Of a stretch of DNA of 58,333 nt, positions 7,577 through 15,776 are shown piece after piece. The first letter of the stretch is position 1. Every line of letters starts with the position of its first letter. The translations under genes were made by a program, and so were the position numbers. The stretch is from positions 1 to 58,333 of the forward strand of contig JAFVVO010000003.1 in the NCBI GenBank assembly GCA_017502165.1. Direction: 5' to 3'. This DNA is from Clostridia bacterium. Its GTDB lineage: Bacteria; Bacillota; Clostridia; Christensenellales; QALW01. The notes under the pieces were generated by a model, which had not been told where the DNA came from, did no database searches, and saw only the letters and a list, made by a program, of their open reading frames with translations.

Positions 7577-9298
7577 TTACCCCTCCAATTCTTTATAGTA
7601 ATAGTCGGGTATGACGTTTATAGATACTTTGTTATCTTTAAGTTTCTGCGCTTGTCCAGCATCAAGAAGAATGTCGTGTCCAATATATAGTTTACGACAT
7701 TTTGTGAAGGCGTCGGTGTTTGCGATAAATTCGTCAAGTTCTTCTTCGGTCAGAACAATGCCGATTTCGGCGTTACCCGTAAAGTTTACACCGTTTTCAA
7801 GCTCAACGAGTTCACGGATATGGCAGAGCAGTTCATCTGCATATTCGTAATACATACGCTCGCTCACGGGAATATAATCTACCTTGTAATATTTCAAACT
7901 GCCGCTATTTTTTTGTAAAACATTTTTAATGCGGTTATATGTAATGTTCCGACAAATATCGCTTTCGTTATTTGTGCAAAGAATGAATTTGCGATTTCCA
8001 TCGTCAAGAGTATTGTGTTGCAACACGGCATGTCCCGTACTGCCTGAACCTGCGAAAAAGTCAAGAACCGTAATATCTTTCTCTGCAAAGTAATCAAGGT
8101 ACATATTTATCAGTTTAACAGGCTTTTTGCCGCTATTAAAAGGAACACCGCCCTCGTGTCGAATATTGCCAAAATCTCCTGCCATATCGTAAAAATTAGG
8201 AATAGGAGTTACCTTTGTCGCGCCCTCTGTCAATTTTTCGGAAGGAACACCTTGATAATACTTTCCTTTTGTTGCATTTGCTTTCTTAGGACCGGTGAAA
8301 TATCGGTAAGGGTATTGGTCATCGCCTATACCATAAACTTTATAAAGAATGCCTAATCCATCAACATCTTTTCTGCCGTCAAGATAATCACGGAAAAATC
8401 TACCCGATGAATTACCATTAAGAATAGTACCTGTTGCCCATATTTCTTTTAGACCGTCTTTGAAGCCTGTGTCGTGTTGTATGATTTCGTATTCGTCTTG
8501 TTCAAAGACAACCACCTTTTTTCCGCCCAATTCGATTTCTTTGCCTGTGGATAATTCATTGATAGAATATATAAATTTATCGTAATCATATTCTTGTGGC
8601 TTAAGATATGGTTTTGCCGCAAATGACTTTCGATACACTAAAACTTGCTCAATTTCTTTGTGGTAACGCATATCGGATTTCAATGTTTTATCAGGATAAC
8701 GCACTTGAATATAATCGGTTTTTTCGTAATTATCCTCACCAAAAATTTCATCGCAGAGAGCCTTTAAGTGCGGTGCTTCATTGTCATCAATGCTTATAAA
8801 AATAAAACCTCTTTCAGCTAATAATTTTCGGCAAAGCAGTAATCGTTTTTTCATAAATGATAACCATTTGCTGTGTCTATATAAATCATCCGCCGCAACA
8901 AAAGTATCATCGTACATAAAATCGGCGTTTTGTGTGTTATATGGCGGATCTATGTATATAAGATCGATTTTACCCTTGTGTGTTTTCTCGAGCAATTTGA
9001 GCGAAGCGAGGTTGTCACCCTCAATAAGAAAATTTATCTCTCCGCCGTTAGCGATAAAGAGGTCACCCTGCTCGGTCAGAACGGGTGTGTGAGTGGCAAG
9101 TATCTCGTCAATCTCCTCACGGTGTTCCTCAAACACAAGACCGTATTTTTTACCGTTAACATCCTTTTCGAGATCTGAGAGGTATGACAATAGATTACCA
9201 GTATTTTCATCCTGCGGTGCAGCAGAAATAAAGGTGCGTATTTCTTTTATTTTCGCAAGGAGATCCTCACGCTTTTGTTTTGAAATATTGGTACTCAT
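7577..9298 (-). CDS. type III restriction-modification DNA methyltransferase Mod
   Basis: A 573-aa β-class methyltransferase: catalytic DPPY motif (117-120, in [15 protein letters not shown]) comes before the AdoMet-binding FAGSGS motif (415-420). It would methylate one strand of an asymmetric site (usually N6-adenine) and provide specificity to Res through its central target-recognition region (about 190-380). Its ATG overlaps the DUF6680 stop (ATGA at 9295-9298) and its stop is 1 nt from res. I see no disrupting mutation and no long simple repeat that would suggest phase variation. Confidence 0.92.
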   Translation of the reverse strand: MSTNISKQKREDLLAKIKEIRTFISAAPQDENTGNLLSYLSDLEKDVNGKKYGLVFEEHREEIDEILATHTPVLTEQGDLFIANGGEINFLIEGDNLASLKLLEKTHKGKIDLIYIDPPYNTQNADFMYDDTFVAADDLYRHSKWLSFMKKRLLLCRKLLAERGFIFISIDDNEAPHLKALCDEIFGEDNYEKTDYIQVRYPDKTLKSDMRYHKEIEQVLVYRKSFAAKPYLKPQEYDYDKFIYSINELSTGKEIELGGKKVVVFEQDEYEIIQHDTGFKDGLKEIWATGTILNGNSSGRFFRDYLDGRKDVDGLGILYKVYGIGDDQYPYRYFTGPKKANATKGKYYQGVPSEKLTEGATKVTPIPNFYDMAGDFGNIRHEGGVPFNSGKKPVKLINMYLDYFAEKDITVLDFFAGSGSTGHAVLQHNTLDDGNRKFILCTNNESDICRNITYNRIKNVLQKNSGSLKYYKVDYIPVSERMYYEYADELLCHIRELVELENGVNFTGNAEIGIVLTEEELDEFIANTDAFTKCRKLYIGHDILLDAGQAQKLKDNKVSINVIPDYYYKELEG

Positions 9299-9795
9299 TT
9301 CTTCTCCTCCGGATTTTTGCTCTGCGGCATCATCTGTTGCATATTTAGCAACAGATTGTTATACGCTTGTTGAGATTGGTTTTGGGCTTCGATCTGTCGC
9401 AACATTCCTTTTGGGATATAGGGATTTTGAATAGTTTCCCACGTAACTTTATCCTTATATCCTAAAGAAACAGCCATCGTTTCTAATAATTTATACTGTG
9501 CAGTCTCGATTTTTTTAAGTTGCGATTCATCGGGATTTTGAACACAATACTTATCGTACAAGTCTTTCCACGCATTGCGTACTTTCTTATCATCTGCAAA
9601 CACTATGTCGATTATATTTAGGCAATATACACTTTCCTGTGTCCACCCATAAACTCGGGAAGTCATTAAAGTTTTAAATATGTGCATTTTGTCTTTTCGT
9701 TTTTCAGAGCAAGTTTGTAACCACTGCCCAATTAAAACGGCAATAATCGGAATGATAACAATTGCAATAAGATTCAATATTTCAGCTAATTTCAT
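9295..9795 (-). CDS. DUF6680 family protein, N-terminal membrane anchor
   Basis: A 166-aa protein with a membrane helix at residues 5-25 ([18 protein letters not shown]) followed by a cytosolic helical part. [17 protein letters not shown] and [20 protein letters not shown]-like blocks (here [20 protein letters not shown]) are diagnostic of DUF6680. ATG 9795 follows AAGGAGAAAAA; the in-frame upstream ATG at 9828 lacks an RBS. It is the first gene of the coupled operon with mod and res. The family is often found near defence genes, which suggests a membrane-linked accessory role; no activity is known to me. Confidence 0.72.
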   Translation of the reverse strand: MKLAEILNLIAIVIIPIIAVLIGQWLQTCSEKRKDKMHIFKTLMTSRVYGWTQESVYCLNIIDIVFADDKKVRNAWKDLYDKYCVQNPDESQLKKIETAQYKLLETMAVSLGYKDKVTWETIQNPYIPKGMLRQIEAQNQSQQAYNNLLLNMQQMMPQSKNPEEKK

Positions 9796-9913
9796 TTTTT
9801 CTCCTTTTGTTATTGTTCCCTCAAGCATTTACAAATTTCGCACCAATGGCATCAATGAATGTGGGCTTGAGGAAAAGATATATGTGGGATAATAATTTGT
9901 TTATTCTTATATG

Positions 9914-10513
9914 TTAACTATGGAGCAGTATCTCCATAATGTCCATCACTTTATTGTAAACTCTCAGCTTCCTTGCGTAATCGGAAAGGGCGACGAGGTT
10001 TTTCTGTGTATCGTTTGCATAGGCATTTACAGCCTTACTGAACATTTCGTTATCAACCTTGCCACGATGCTTGAACATATCGCAGATGGTACGCTCACGG
10101 TCGTAAATGGCAAAGGTGACACCGTTTTCGGTGATCATAGTCTTGCCGAGCTCGTAAATATCGTCTTTAACGTAATAGACCTTTATCGGCACGGAGGTAT
10201 TAAGCCTGCGTGATGCACTTCTCGGCACGGTAACAGACCAAACTCTCGGCATAAAATCGCTGTAGCCATAACGGAACAAAGCCGACTCCATACTGATGAT
10301 CGCTTCGGGAATGGTAGAAGCGATTACCTGCTCATCGGAGAGGATAAGCTCATCTGCAAGCTGATAATAGCCTTGACGGACACGCTGAAGAAAGCCGTCA
10401 GAACACAGCTTATATATTTTCTCTTTTGGTACGCCGGCGGATGTGAGAGCAGACAGCTTCGCAATACCGCCGTTGGCACTAATTGTGTTTTTTATAATGT
10501 CTTTATATTCCAA
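9914..10513 (-). CDS. AbiEi-type antitoxin / transcriptional regulator without AbiEii
   Basis: A 199-aa protein with an N-terminal winged helix (DIIKNTISANGGIAKLSAL, GFLQRVRQGYYQLAD) and the AbiEi_4-like C-terminal domain (ERTICDMFKHRGKVDNEMFSKAVNAY). The start is TTG 10513 after GGAGGT; upstream codons lie in the promoter. AbiEi represses the abiE operon and neutralises the nucleotidyltransferase toxin AbiEii. No abiEii follows. Instead, the type III restriction operon begins 118 nt downstream on the same strand with no clear terminator between, so this protein may regulate that operon. A palindrome in its leader suggests autoregulation. Confidence 0.8.
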   Translation of the reverse strand: MEYKDIIKNTISANGGIAKLSALTSAGVPKEKIYKLCSDGFLQRVRQGYYQLADELILSDEQVIASTIPEAIISMESALFRYGYSDFMPRVWSVTVPRSASRRLNTSVPIKVYYVKDDIYELGKTMITENGVTFAIYDRERTICDMFKHRGKVDNEMFSKAVNAYANDTQKNLVALSDYARKLRVYNKVMDIMEILLHS

Positions 10514-10535
10514 TGTCCTACCTCCAATAAACGAT

Positions 10536-10548
10536 AACACATTGTGTT
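10536..10548. promoter_or_regulatory. operator-like palindrome in the abiEi leader
   Basis: AACACA-T-TGTGTT is a perfect 6-bp-arm palindrome between the -10 box and the RBS. A related half-site, AACACAAATG on the minus strand, occurs near 10620, upstream of the -35. AbiEi proteins are known to bind inverted repeats at their own promoter. Confidence 0.55.
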
Positions 10549-10564
10549 TAATGTTTTCTTTTGT

Positions 10565-10593
10565 ATTATACCACGACACTGCAAATAAAGCAA
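10565..10593 (-). promoter_or_regulatory. SigA promoter of abiEi (and possibly the R-M operon)
   Basis: TTGCTT (10593-10588), 17-nt spacer and TATAAT (10570-10565) on the minus strand. Confidence 0.8.
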
Positions 10594-10653
10594 TAAAAAG
10601 TCGAAACAAAAATTCATTTGTGTTATCATTTTTTGAAATTCAACAGTTCGTTT

Positions 10654-10683
10654 GACGCTTATCGAAAGATAGGCGTCTTTTTT
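10654..10683 (+). terminator. intrinsic terminator without an obvious upstream gene
   Basis: GACGCTTATC (10654-10663), GAAA tetraloop, GATAGGCGTC (10668-10677) and T6. It points rightward although no plus-strand gene ends here. It may insulate the repeat array from antisense transcription. Confidence 0.75.
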
Positions 10684-10730
10684 ATGCCTATTTTTCAAAA
10701 CAGGGTGAACGATCCGCATTTCTCTGTGCG

Positions 10731-11220
10731 AATTAGTGAGAGATAAATTTTTTTTGCTAAAGGGGTTGAATTTCAGCTATCCCCAGTGGGTACAAGTGAG
10801 GGAATAAAAATATCTTTTCAAAACACCCGATAATTTGCGGTTGCTCTGTGGGAACAAGTGAAAGGAAATTTTGCAAATAGACTTAAAAAACACCCTTTCC
10901 CATTGCAAATAAGTGAGGGGATTAAAAATTTTCTCTCAAAAAGGGTGTGCATTTGGACTTTCACAGTGGGAATTAGTAGAGGGGTAAATATTTTTTGACG
11001 ATTTGGGTGTCCAAAACGGCGTTCCCATTGCAAATAAGTGAAGGGCAAAAAATATTTTTCAGAAATTCCGACAAAAGGGTGTCCAAAACGGTACCCCTTG
11101 TCCAAATGAGTGAAGAGATAAAAATTTTCCTTCGAGTTGGGTGTGCAAAAGTGGTCTCTAAATTCCTAATTAGTGAGGGGGTGCAAATCAGGGGTGTAAT
11201 TCCAAATAAGTGAAAGGAGG
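10731..11220 (+). repeat. array of nine degenerate ~62-bp direct repeats
   Basis: A core like (C)AAATAAGTGAGGGG-TAAAAATTTT recurs with its AGTGA (or AGTAG) at 10735, 10795, 10857, 10912, 10975, 11037, 11109, 11172 and 11209. The spacings are 60, 62, 55, 63, 62, 72, 63 and 37. Between cores the motif AAGGGTGTCCAAAACGG returns in several units. No gene fits. The array precedes the YdbC-ParB-recombinase operon by about 100 bp, so binding by ParB, YdbC or the recombinase, or a replication or partition function, is possible. Confidence 0.75.
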
Positions 11221-11326
11221 TGGTTGTCAAAACCAAAAACGGTCGGAGGTCTTAAATATATAAATAAATATATAACTTACTCTCCGAAAAAGAATGAATT
11301 TTTAATCTATAGAAAGGAGTGAGCAA

Positions 11327-11629
11327 ATGGCAAAAAATAAGGTCTACAGCCGAGCAGAGATGCAAGAAGCAGGCATTGTAACTTGCGACTATGTTTTTAT
11401 GGACAAGCCCGGTGAATATATCGGAACGCTTGAAATGAAAGCAGAAGCAAGGGGCGGAATGCTTCGTCTTTTTCTTCGGTTGGTAGACGGAAAAAAGATC
11501 ATAACGCCGGTGTTCTGGTGGCAGGGGTATTTAGGCTTCTACGAAATTGACAACGGCACAAGGCTGAAGCTGATTTACGGACAAAGCAGCAAAGGCAGTA
11601 CCTATTTAAAACAAATCGAAAAACTTTAG
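11327..11629 (+). CDS. conserved hypothetical protein of the recombinase module (100 aa)
   Basis: Starts at ATG 11327 after AAAGGAGTGAGCAA. The 100-aa product is basic at the N-terminus and β-rich later (GTLEMKAEARGGMLRLFLRL, PVFWWQGYLGFYEI). No named domain is recognised. It is the first gene of a run of five plus-strand genes (100 aa, YdbC-like, ParB, 62 aa, recombinase) with spacings of at most 30 nt. It may be a single-strand or double-strand DNA-binding accessory of the element. The 97 nt upstream is A/T-rich with no clean promoter. Confidence 0.6.
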   Translation: MAKNKVYSRAEMQEAGIVTCDYVFMDKPGEYIGTLEMKAEARGGMLRLFLRLVDGKKIITPVFWWQGYLGFYEIDNGTRLKLIYGQSSKGSTYLKQIEKL

Positions 11630-11641
11630 GAGGAAACAAAA

Positions 11642-11857
11642 ATGTTTGAATATGAAATCATCAAGAAAATCGGAGTTGCAGGAGAAACCGGCAACGACAC
11701 AAAGGAAATCAATATCATCAAGTGGAGCGACAACGCACCGTGTATCGACGTGCGGCGTTGGAGAAACGGTAAGCCGCTAAAAGGCATCGCTTTTTATCCT
11801 GATGAGATTGATGAGCTAATCAAGCTACTCAAAAAAGCAAAAAAGGAGGTCATATAA
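11642..11857 (+). CDS. YdbC-like PC4-family DNA-binding protein
   Basis: A 71-aa protein whose pattern FEYEIIKKIGVAGETGNDTK, EINIIKWSDNAPCIDVRRW and KGIAFYPDEIDELIKLLKKA fits YdbC, the bacterial homologue of the PC4 transcription coactivator that binds single-stranded DNA as a dimer. ATG 11642 follows AGGAGGAAACAAAA. It abuts parB directly: the stop ends at 11857 and parB starts at 11858. In this operon it could assist recombination or transfer by protecting single strands; that is inference. Confidence 0.75.
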   Translation: MFEYEIIKKIGVAGETGNDTKEINIIKWSDNAPCIDVRRWRNGKPLKGIAFYPDEIDELIKLLKKAKKEVI

Positions 11858-12769
11858 ATGGCAAGAAAATCAGACTTTACTCTGCCGCCCATACCAATTG
11901 ATGCCATCTTTTCAACCCAGGCGGAAAGAGACGATGCACGCTTAGAGCGAGTACACAATATTCCCCTTGAGGAGCTACACCCCTTCAAGGATCATCCGTT
12001 TAAAATTCAATCGGGCGAGGAAATGGGCCGAATGGCTGAGAGCATTCGCAAGGTCGGGGCGATAACCCCCGCCCTTGCCCGACCGCTTGAGGATGGCGGA
12101 TTTGAGCTGATATCGGGACACCGCAGGCTTGCGGCGTGTCAGGTATTGGGACTTAAAACAATGCCCGTAATCGTTCGTGAAATGACAGATGATGAGGCGG
12201 TGATTGCAATGGTAGATGCAAATTTGCAAAGAGAAACCATTCTCCCCAGCGAAAAGGCATTTGCTTATCGGATGAAGCTTGAAGCAATAAAGCATCAAGG
12301 TAGGAGTACTTGTGGACAACTTGTCCACAAGTCGAGAGACGGTATATCCGAAGATGAAAGCGGAAGGCAAATTCAAAGATATATCCGCCTAACATACCTT
12401 ATCCCCGAACTGCTTGCCAAGGTAGACGAAGACAAAATTGCTTTCAGTCCGGCGGTGGAAATCTCATTCTTGACAGAGGATGAGCAAAGAATTCTGCTTG
12501 ATGCCATCGAACTAAACGACTGCACACCATCCCACGCACAGAGCATACGGCTCAAAAAGCTATCGCAGGACTGTATATTAACAAAAGACCAAATATACGA
12601 AATTATGGCGGAGGAAAAGCCGAACCAACAGGAGCATTTGCGGTTTCGCAGAGAGGATTTCAACGGATATTTCCCGAAGTCCTACACAGAACAACAGATC
12701 AAAAAGGATATCCTGAAAGGTTTAGAGCTTTTGCACCGCCACCGACAGCGAAACCGTGATGCGAGATAA
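11858..12769 (+). CDS. ParB/Spo0J-family partition protein of the element
   Basis: A 303-aa ParB-type protein: LEELHPFKDHPFKI, the CTPase-fold motifs ISGHRRLAACQVLG and DANLQRETILPSEKAFAYRM, then a helix-turn-helix DNA-binding region (SGRQIQRYIRLTYLIPELL). GHRR is the CTP-binding signature. No parA is adjacent. ParB homologues of integrative elements are thought to act in maintenance or gene regulation. The coding sequence contains an unusual 25-bp palindrome at 12308-12332. The start abuts the ydbC-like stop, with AAGGAGGTCATATAA as RBS. Confidence 0.88.
   Translation: MARKSDFTLPPIPIDAIFSTQAERDDARLERVHNIPLEELHPFKDHPFKIQSGEEMGRMAESIRKVGAITPALARPLEDGGFELISGHRRLAACQVLGLKTMPVIVREMTDDEAVIAMVDANLQRETILPSEKAFAYRMKLEAIKHQGRSTCGQLVHKSRDGISEDESGRQIQRYIRLTYLIPELLAKVDEDKIAFSPAVEISFLTEDEQRILLDAIELNDCTPSHAQSIRLKKLSQDCILTKDQIYEIMAEEKPNQQEHLRFRREDFNGYFPKSYTEQQIKKDILKGLELLHRHRQRNRDAR
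12308..12332. repeat. perfect 25-bp palindrome inside parB
   Basis: The arms ACTTGTGGACAA (12308-12319) and TTGTCCACAAGT (12321-12332) are exact reverse complements around a single C. The site encodes the linker residues STCGQLVHKS before the helix-turn-helix. It could be a protein-binding site or an RNA hairpin. Confidence 0.7.
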
Positions 12770-12798
12770 AAATCGCACATTTGTAAAGGAGGAGCACT

Positions 12799-12987
12799 AT
12801 GATTACAATTATAAAGGATAAAAATCCCAACCATATTTTCGCCGCCTTAAAGCTTTGCGAACAGCTTTATCACGACGGCAAAATTCCGTTATATATGTTT
12901 CGAAATATGGTAAATCAGCACGCTGACGTGGTGGATGCCTCGAAATTTAACTTCACCATTCAGCAGGAAGGAGAAAAAGCCGGATGA
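12799..12987 (+). CDS. small conserved protein before the serine recombinase (62 aa)
   Basis: ATG 12799 follows AAAGGAGGAGCACT. The short helical protein (NHIFAALKLCEQLYHDGKIP, YMFRNMVNQHADVVD) has no recognised domain. Its stop overlaps the recombinase start (ATGA at 12984-12987), so the two are coupled. It could be an accessory or directionality factor, by position only. The AAAAATCGCACATT motif lies just upstream (12768-12782). Confidence 0.65.
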   Translation: MITIIKDKNPNHIFAALKLCEQLYHDGKIPLYMFRNMVNQHADVVDASKFNFTIQQEGEKAG

Positions 12988-14735
12988 TGTATCGATACAA
13001 CGAATTTGACGAACGAAGGGTGGTGATTTATGCCCGTGTTTCTACCGAGCACGAAGCGCAGATATCTGCACTCAGCAATCAACTGGAATGGTATCAGCAA
13101 TATCTTGACCACCACCCCGAATGGAACCTGATTGATCGCTATATTGATGAGGGTATTACGGGAACCTCGGCGGAAAAGCGACCGGGCTTTACCCAGATGA
13201 TCGCCGATGCTAAGGCACACAAGTTTGACCTAATCATTACTCGTGAGGTATCCCGATTTGCACGTAACACAGAGGAAACCCTGCACTTTACAAAGATGCT
13301 TCGCCTCATCGGTGTTGAGGTGTTCTTTATCAATGATAATATCAAGACCTTTGACGGCGACGGAGAACTCAGACTGACCATTATGGCGAGCCTTGCACAG
13401 GATGAAAGCCGTAAGACCTCGATCCGAGTGAAAAGCGGTCAGCAGATCTCAATGGAAAAGGGTGTATTCTACGGCAACGGTAATATCCTCGGCTATGACC
13501 GAGTGGAGCGAATCGTGGAGGGCAACAAAAAGCAAGTGGATTTTAATATCAATCCTGTGCAAGCCGAAACGGTACGGAGAATCTTTGATATGTACCTTGA
13601 GGGACACGGACTGATGGCGATAAAAAATGAGATGGAGCGCACGGGACGCAGGACTGCTACGGGTCTACCGAATTGGCATTGCACGGGAATCTCCCAAACG
13701 CTTAAAAACTCATTTTACTGCGGCATCATTACCTACCACAAGGAATACACTCCCGACTTTTTGGTGCAGAAAAAGGTGAAAAACTACGGTGAAATGGCGC
13801 TAACACAAGTTCAAGGCAGACACGAGCCGATTATAACCGTTGAAGAATACGAAAGGGTGCAAAAAATTATGAAAAGCAAAACGGGAAAACTCAAAAATCC
13901 AACCACAGGCAGAAAGCTGACGGGCGTAACACCGCCAAAGACCGTATGGGGCAAACTGATGATCTGCTCCTGCGGCAGACGGTTTAACCGCCGCAAATGG
14001 AGAACCAATGCAAACGGCGAAAAGTTCTTCGGCTACCAATGCTACGGCACAACGCAGACTGGTACTATCAAAAGCCGCCTAAAACGTGGACTTCCCATTG
14101 ACGGCATTTGCCAGTCGCCGATGATTGCAGAGTGGAAGCTACAAATGATGGCAAACTATATCTTCCGTCATTTCCTTACCAACAAACAAAAAGTGTTGGA
14201 AATTGCGAACTCCTTGCTTGAGGAGCATATCAGCGATACCGAAGTTCAAGTGCAGGATAATTCAAAACTCATAGAGCAAAAGCAACGTGAGCTTGACAGA
14301 GCCAACACCAAGCGCAGAAATCTTGTGGATTTGCTCAGTAATTGTGATATCACCCATGAGGACTACCAAGAAGCACGTGCCGAGGTGGATAGGCAGATAG
14401 ATAAGCTCAAGGCGGAAATCGAAGAACTGACACCGGTAGTCGAGGAAACCGAGGAGGAAGAAATCGACTACGAAAGCAAGATCACCGTTCTCCGCTATGC
14501 TTTGGAGCAATACACAAATTTTGATAGCGACGGCGATATCCCCGAAAGCGTTATCGAAGCCTTTGTTGAAAAAATCGAGGTTTCAAAGGACTGCTTCAGG
14601 TGGCATCTTCGTGGAGACTTCGGCGGCGACGCTCCCATTCCTATGAATGTAGAGGGCAACCGCAAGAAAGGGGCGACAATTTCGCCCCAGTACATAATTC
14701 CCCCTGCAAACTTTGGCGACTCAGGCTGCGATTAA
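12984..14735 (+). CDS. large serine recombinase (site-specific integrase)
   Basis: A 583-aa large serine recombinase. The N-terminal resolvase domain has catalytic Ser20 in VVIYARVSTE and downstream EVSRFARNTEETL. The recombinase domain follows (GVFYGNGNILGYDR, INPVQAETVRRIFDMYLEG). A zinc β-ribbon is visible (MICSCGRRFNRRKWRTN with later CYG and ICQSP), then a coiled coil (about residues 425-500). Such enzymes integrate and excise mobile elements at att sites. As the last gene of the element it probably lies next to one attachment site. All catalytic motifs look intact. Confidence 0.92.
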   Translation: MMYRYNEFDERRVVIYARVSTEHEAQISALSNQLEWYQQYLDHHPEWNLIDRYIDEGITGTSAEKRPGFTQMIADAKAHKFDLIITREVSRFARNTEETLHFTKMLRLIGVEVFFINDNIKTFDGDGELRLTIMASLAQDESRKTSIRVKSGQQISMEKGVFYGNGNILGYDRVERIVEGNKKQVDFNINPVQAETVRRIFDMYLEGHGLMAIKNEMERTGRRTATGLPNWHCTGISQTLKNSFYCGIITYHKEYTPDFLVQKKVKNYGEMALTQVQGRHEPIITVEEYERVQKIMKSKTGKLKNPTTGRKLTGVTPPKTVWGKLMICSCGRRFNRRKWRTNANGEKFFGYQCYGTTQTGTIKSRLKRGLPIDGICQSPMIAEWKLQMMANYIFRHFLTNKQKVLEIANSLLEEHISDTEVQVQDNSKLIEQKQRELDRANTKRRNLVDLLSNCDITHEDYQEARAEVDRQIDKLKAEIEELTPVVEETEEEEIDYESKITVLRYALEQYTNFDSDGDIPESVIEAFVEKIEVSKDCFRWHLRGDFGGDAPIPMNVEGNRKKGATISPQYIIPPANFGDSGCD

Positions 14736-14768
14736 AGAATCTAAGTAATTAGTTTTATAAAGCAAAAT

Positions 14769-14799
14769 TATCCGTCCGAATTTCCTCGGGCGGATTTTT
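14769..14799 (+). terminator. terminator after the serine recombinase
   Basis: TCCGTCCGA (14771-14779) pairs with TCGGGCGGA (14786-14794) with one G-U and runs into TTTTT. It marks the end of the mobile module; the element's right junction probably lies in the 130 bp after the recombinase stop. Confidence 0.8.
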
Positions 14800-14806
14800 A
14801 TAGCTG

Positions 14807-14835
14807 TTGCAAATAAATTTTGGTGATGGTATAAT
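14807..14835 (+). promoter_or_regulatory. SigA promoter of the methyltransferase-like gene
   Basis: TTGCAA (14807-14812), 17-nt spacer, TATAAT (14830-14835). Confidence 0.8.
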
Positions 14836-14878
14836 ATATAAAAATGCGATAACAAATAAATTTTAACGGAGAAATACT

Positions 14879-15550
14879 ATGACGAAGAAATTATTTCTTG
14901 GGGCAATAACTAAATTTTTATTTGGTGTTGCTTTGGTAGGGTTATTGATTTTCTTACCTGCCGGTACTTTTTCTTACTTTAACGGTTGGTTATTGATGGG
15001 AATTTTGTTTGTGCCGATGTTCTTTGCAGGAATTGTAATGATGTTCAAAAATCCCGAATTATTAAGAAGTCGGCTTGATGCAAAAGAAAAGCAACGAGAA
15101 CAGACTGTTGTGGTGAAACTCAGCGGTCTTATGTTTTTTGTCGGATTTGTTCTTGCGGGGCTTGGTGTTCGTTTTAATTGGTATGTCTTGCCGAAAGGTG
15201 TTGTAATTGGCGCGGCGGTGGTATTTCTCGTTGCATATATTCTCTATGCAGAGGTGCTGAGAGAGAATACATATCTTAGCCGCACAATTGAGGTGCAAGA
15301 AAATCAAAAAGTAATTGATACGGGATTATATGGCATTGTCAGGCATCCGATGTATAGCGTGACGTTGCTTTTGTTTTTATCAATGCCGATTGTGTTAGGC
15401 TCGGTATATTCGTTTTTGATTTTTCTTGCGTATCCGTTTATCATAGTAAAACGAATTAAACACGAAGAAAAATTCCTTGAAGAAGAACTCGACGGTTATC
15501 GTGAGTATAAACAAAAGGTTAAATACCGCTTGATACCGTTTGTTTGGTAA
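14879..15550 (+). CDS. isoprenylcysteine carboxyl methyltransferase-like membrane protein
   Basis: A 223-aa membrane protein with about five hydrophobic segments. The C-terminal half has the ICMT/PEMT signature: LSRTIEVQENQKVIDTGLYG, IVRHPMYS and later HEEKFLEEELDGYREYKQKV, where RHPxY and the EExxL/YxxYxxxV blocks form the AdoMet-binding site. These enzymes methylate small or lipid substrates at the membrane. The bacterial substrate is not known, as prenylcysteine is absent from bacteria. ATG 14879 follows CGGAGAAATACT. It is a single-gene unit with its own promoter. Confidence 0.82.
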   Translation: MTKKLFLGAITKFLFGVALVGLLIFLPAGTFSYFNGWLLMGILFVPMFFAGIVMMFKNPELLRSRLDAKEKQREQTVVVKLSGLMFFVGFVLAGLGVRFNWYVLPKGVVIGAAVVFLVAYILYAEVLRENTYLSRTIEVQENQKVIDTGLYGIVRHPMYSVTLLLFLSMPIVLGSVYSFLIFLAYPFIIVKRIKHEEKFLEEELDGYREYKQKVKYRLIPFVW

Positions 15551-15683
15551 TATAATTGTTATCTTTTGTGTGTAGCGCGCGGCTAATGTTAGAAAAACGA
15601 AATAATTTATAATGATTGCTGTTTCGACTTTATTTAATCATTATAGTAGGGCAGTGACTTTGACTGTCTGCAACAGAGGTTTT

Positions 15684-15714
15684 ATCCCCACTGATTTTTC
15701 GGTGGGGATTTTTC
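15684..15714 (+). terminator. intrinsic terminator
   Basis: An 11-bp stem (15684-15694 with 15699-15709, one G-U) with a T4 loop and a TTTTTCTT tail. The 130 nt between the methyltransferase stop and this stem also holds an AT-rich inverted repeat (TATAATGATT and AATCATTATA) but no gene. Confidence 0.8.
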
Positions 15715-15743
15715 TTGCAGTTTTTTATGGAGAATGGTATAAT
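15715..15743 (+). promoter_or_regulatory. SigA promoter of the CPBP protease gene
   Basis: TTGCAG (15715-15720), 17 nt, TATAAT (15738-15743). Confidence 0.8.
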
Positions 15744-15776
15744 TTGATTGTAGATTAAGTTTGTGTGGTGAATTTT

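Noticed and set aside
9914-10513. Complete AbiE toxin-antitoxin system
   Set aside because: No AbiEii nucleotidyltransferase gene is present on either side.
10731-11220. CRISPR array
   Set aside because: Units vary along their whole length and spacing; no conserved 25-40 bp repeat with unique spacers and no cas genes.
10818-11236. Minus-strand open frames across the repeat array
   Set aside because: They lack an RBS and a conserved frame (repeat spacing is not a multiple of three) and merely translate the repeats.
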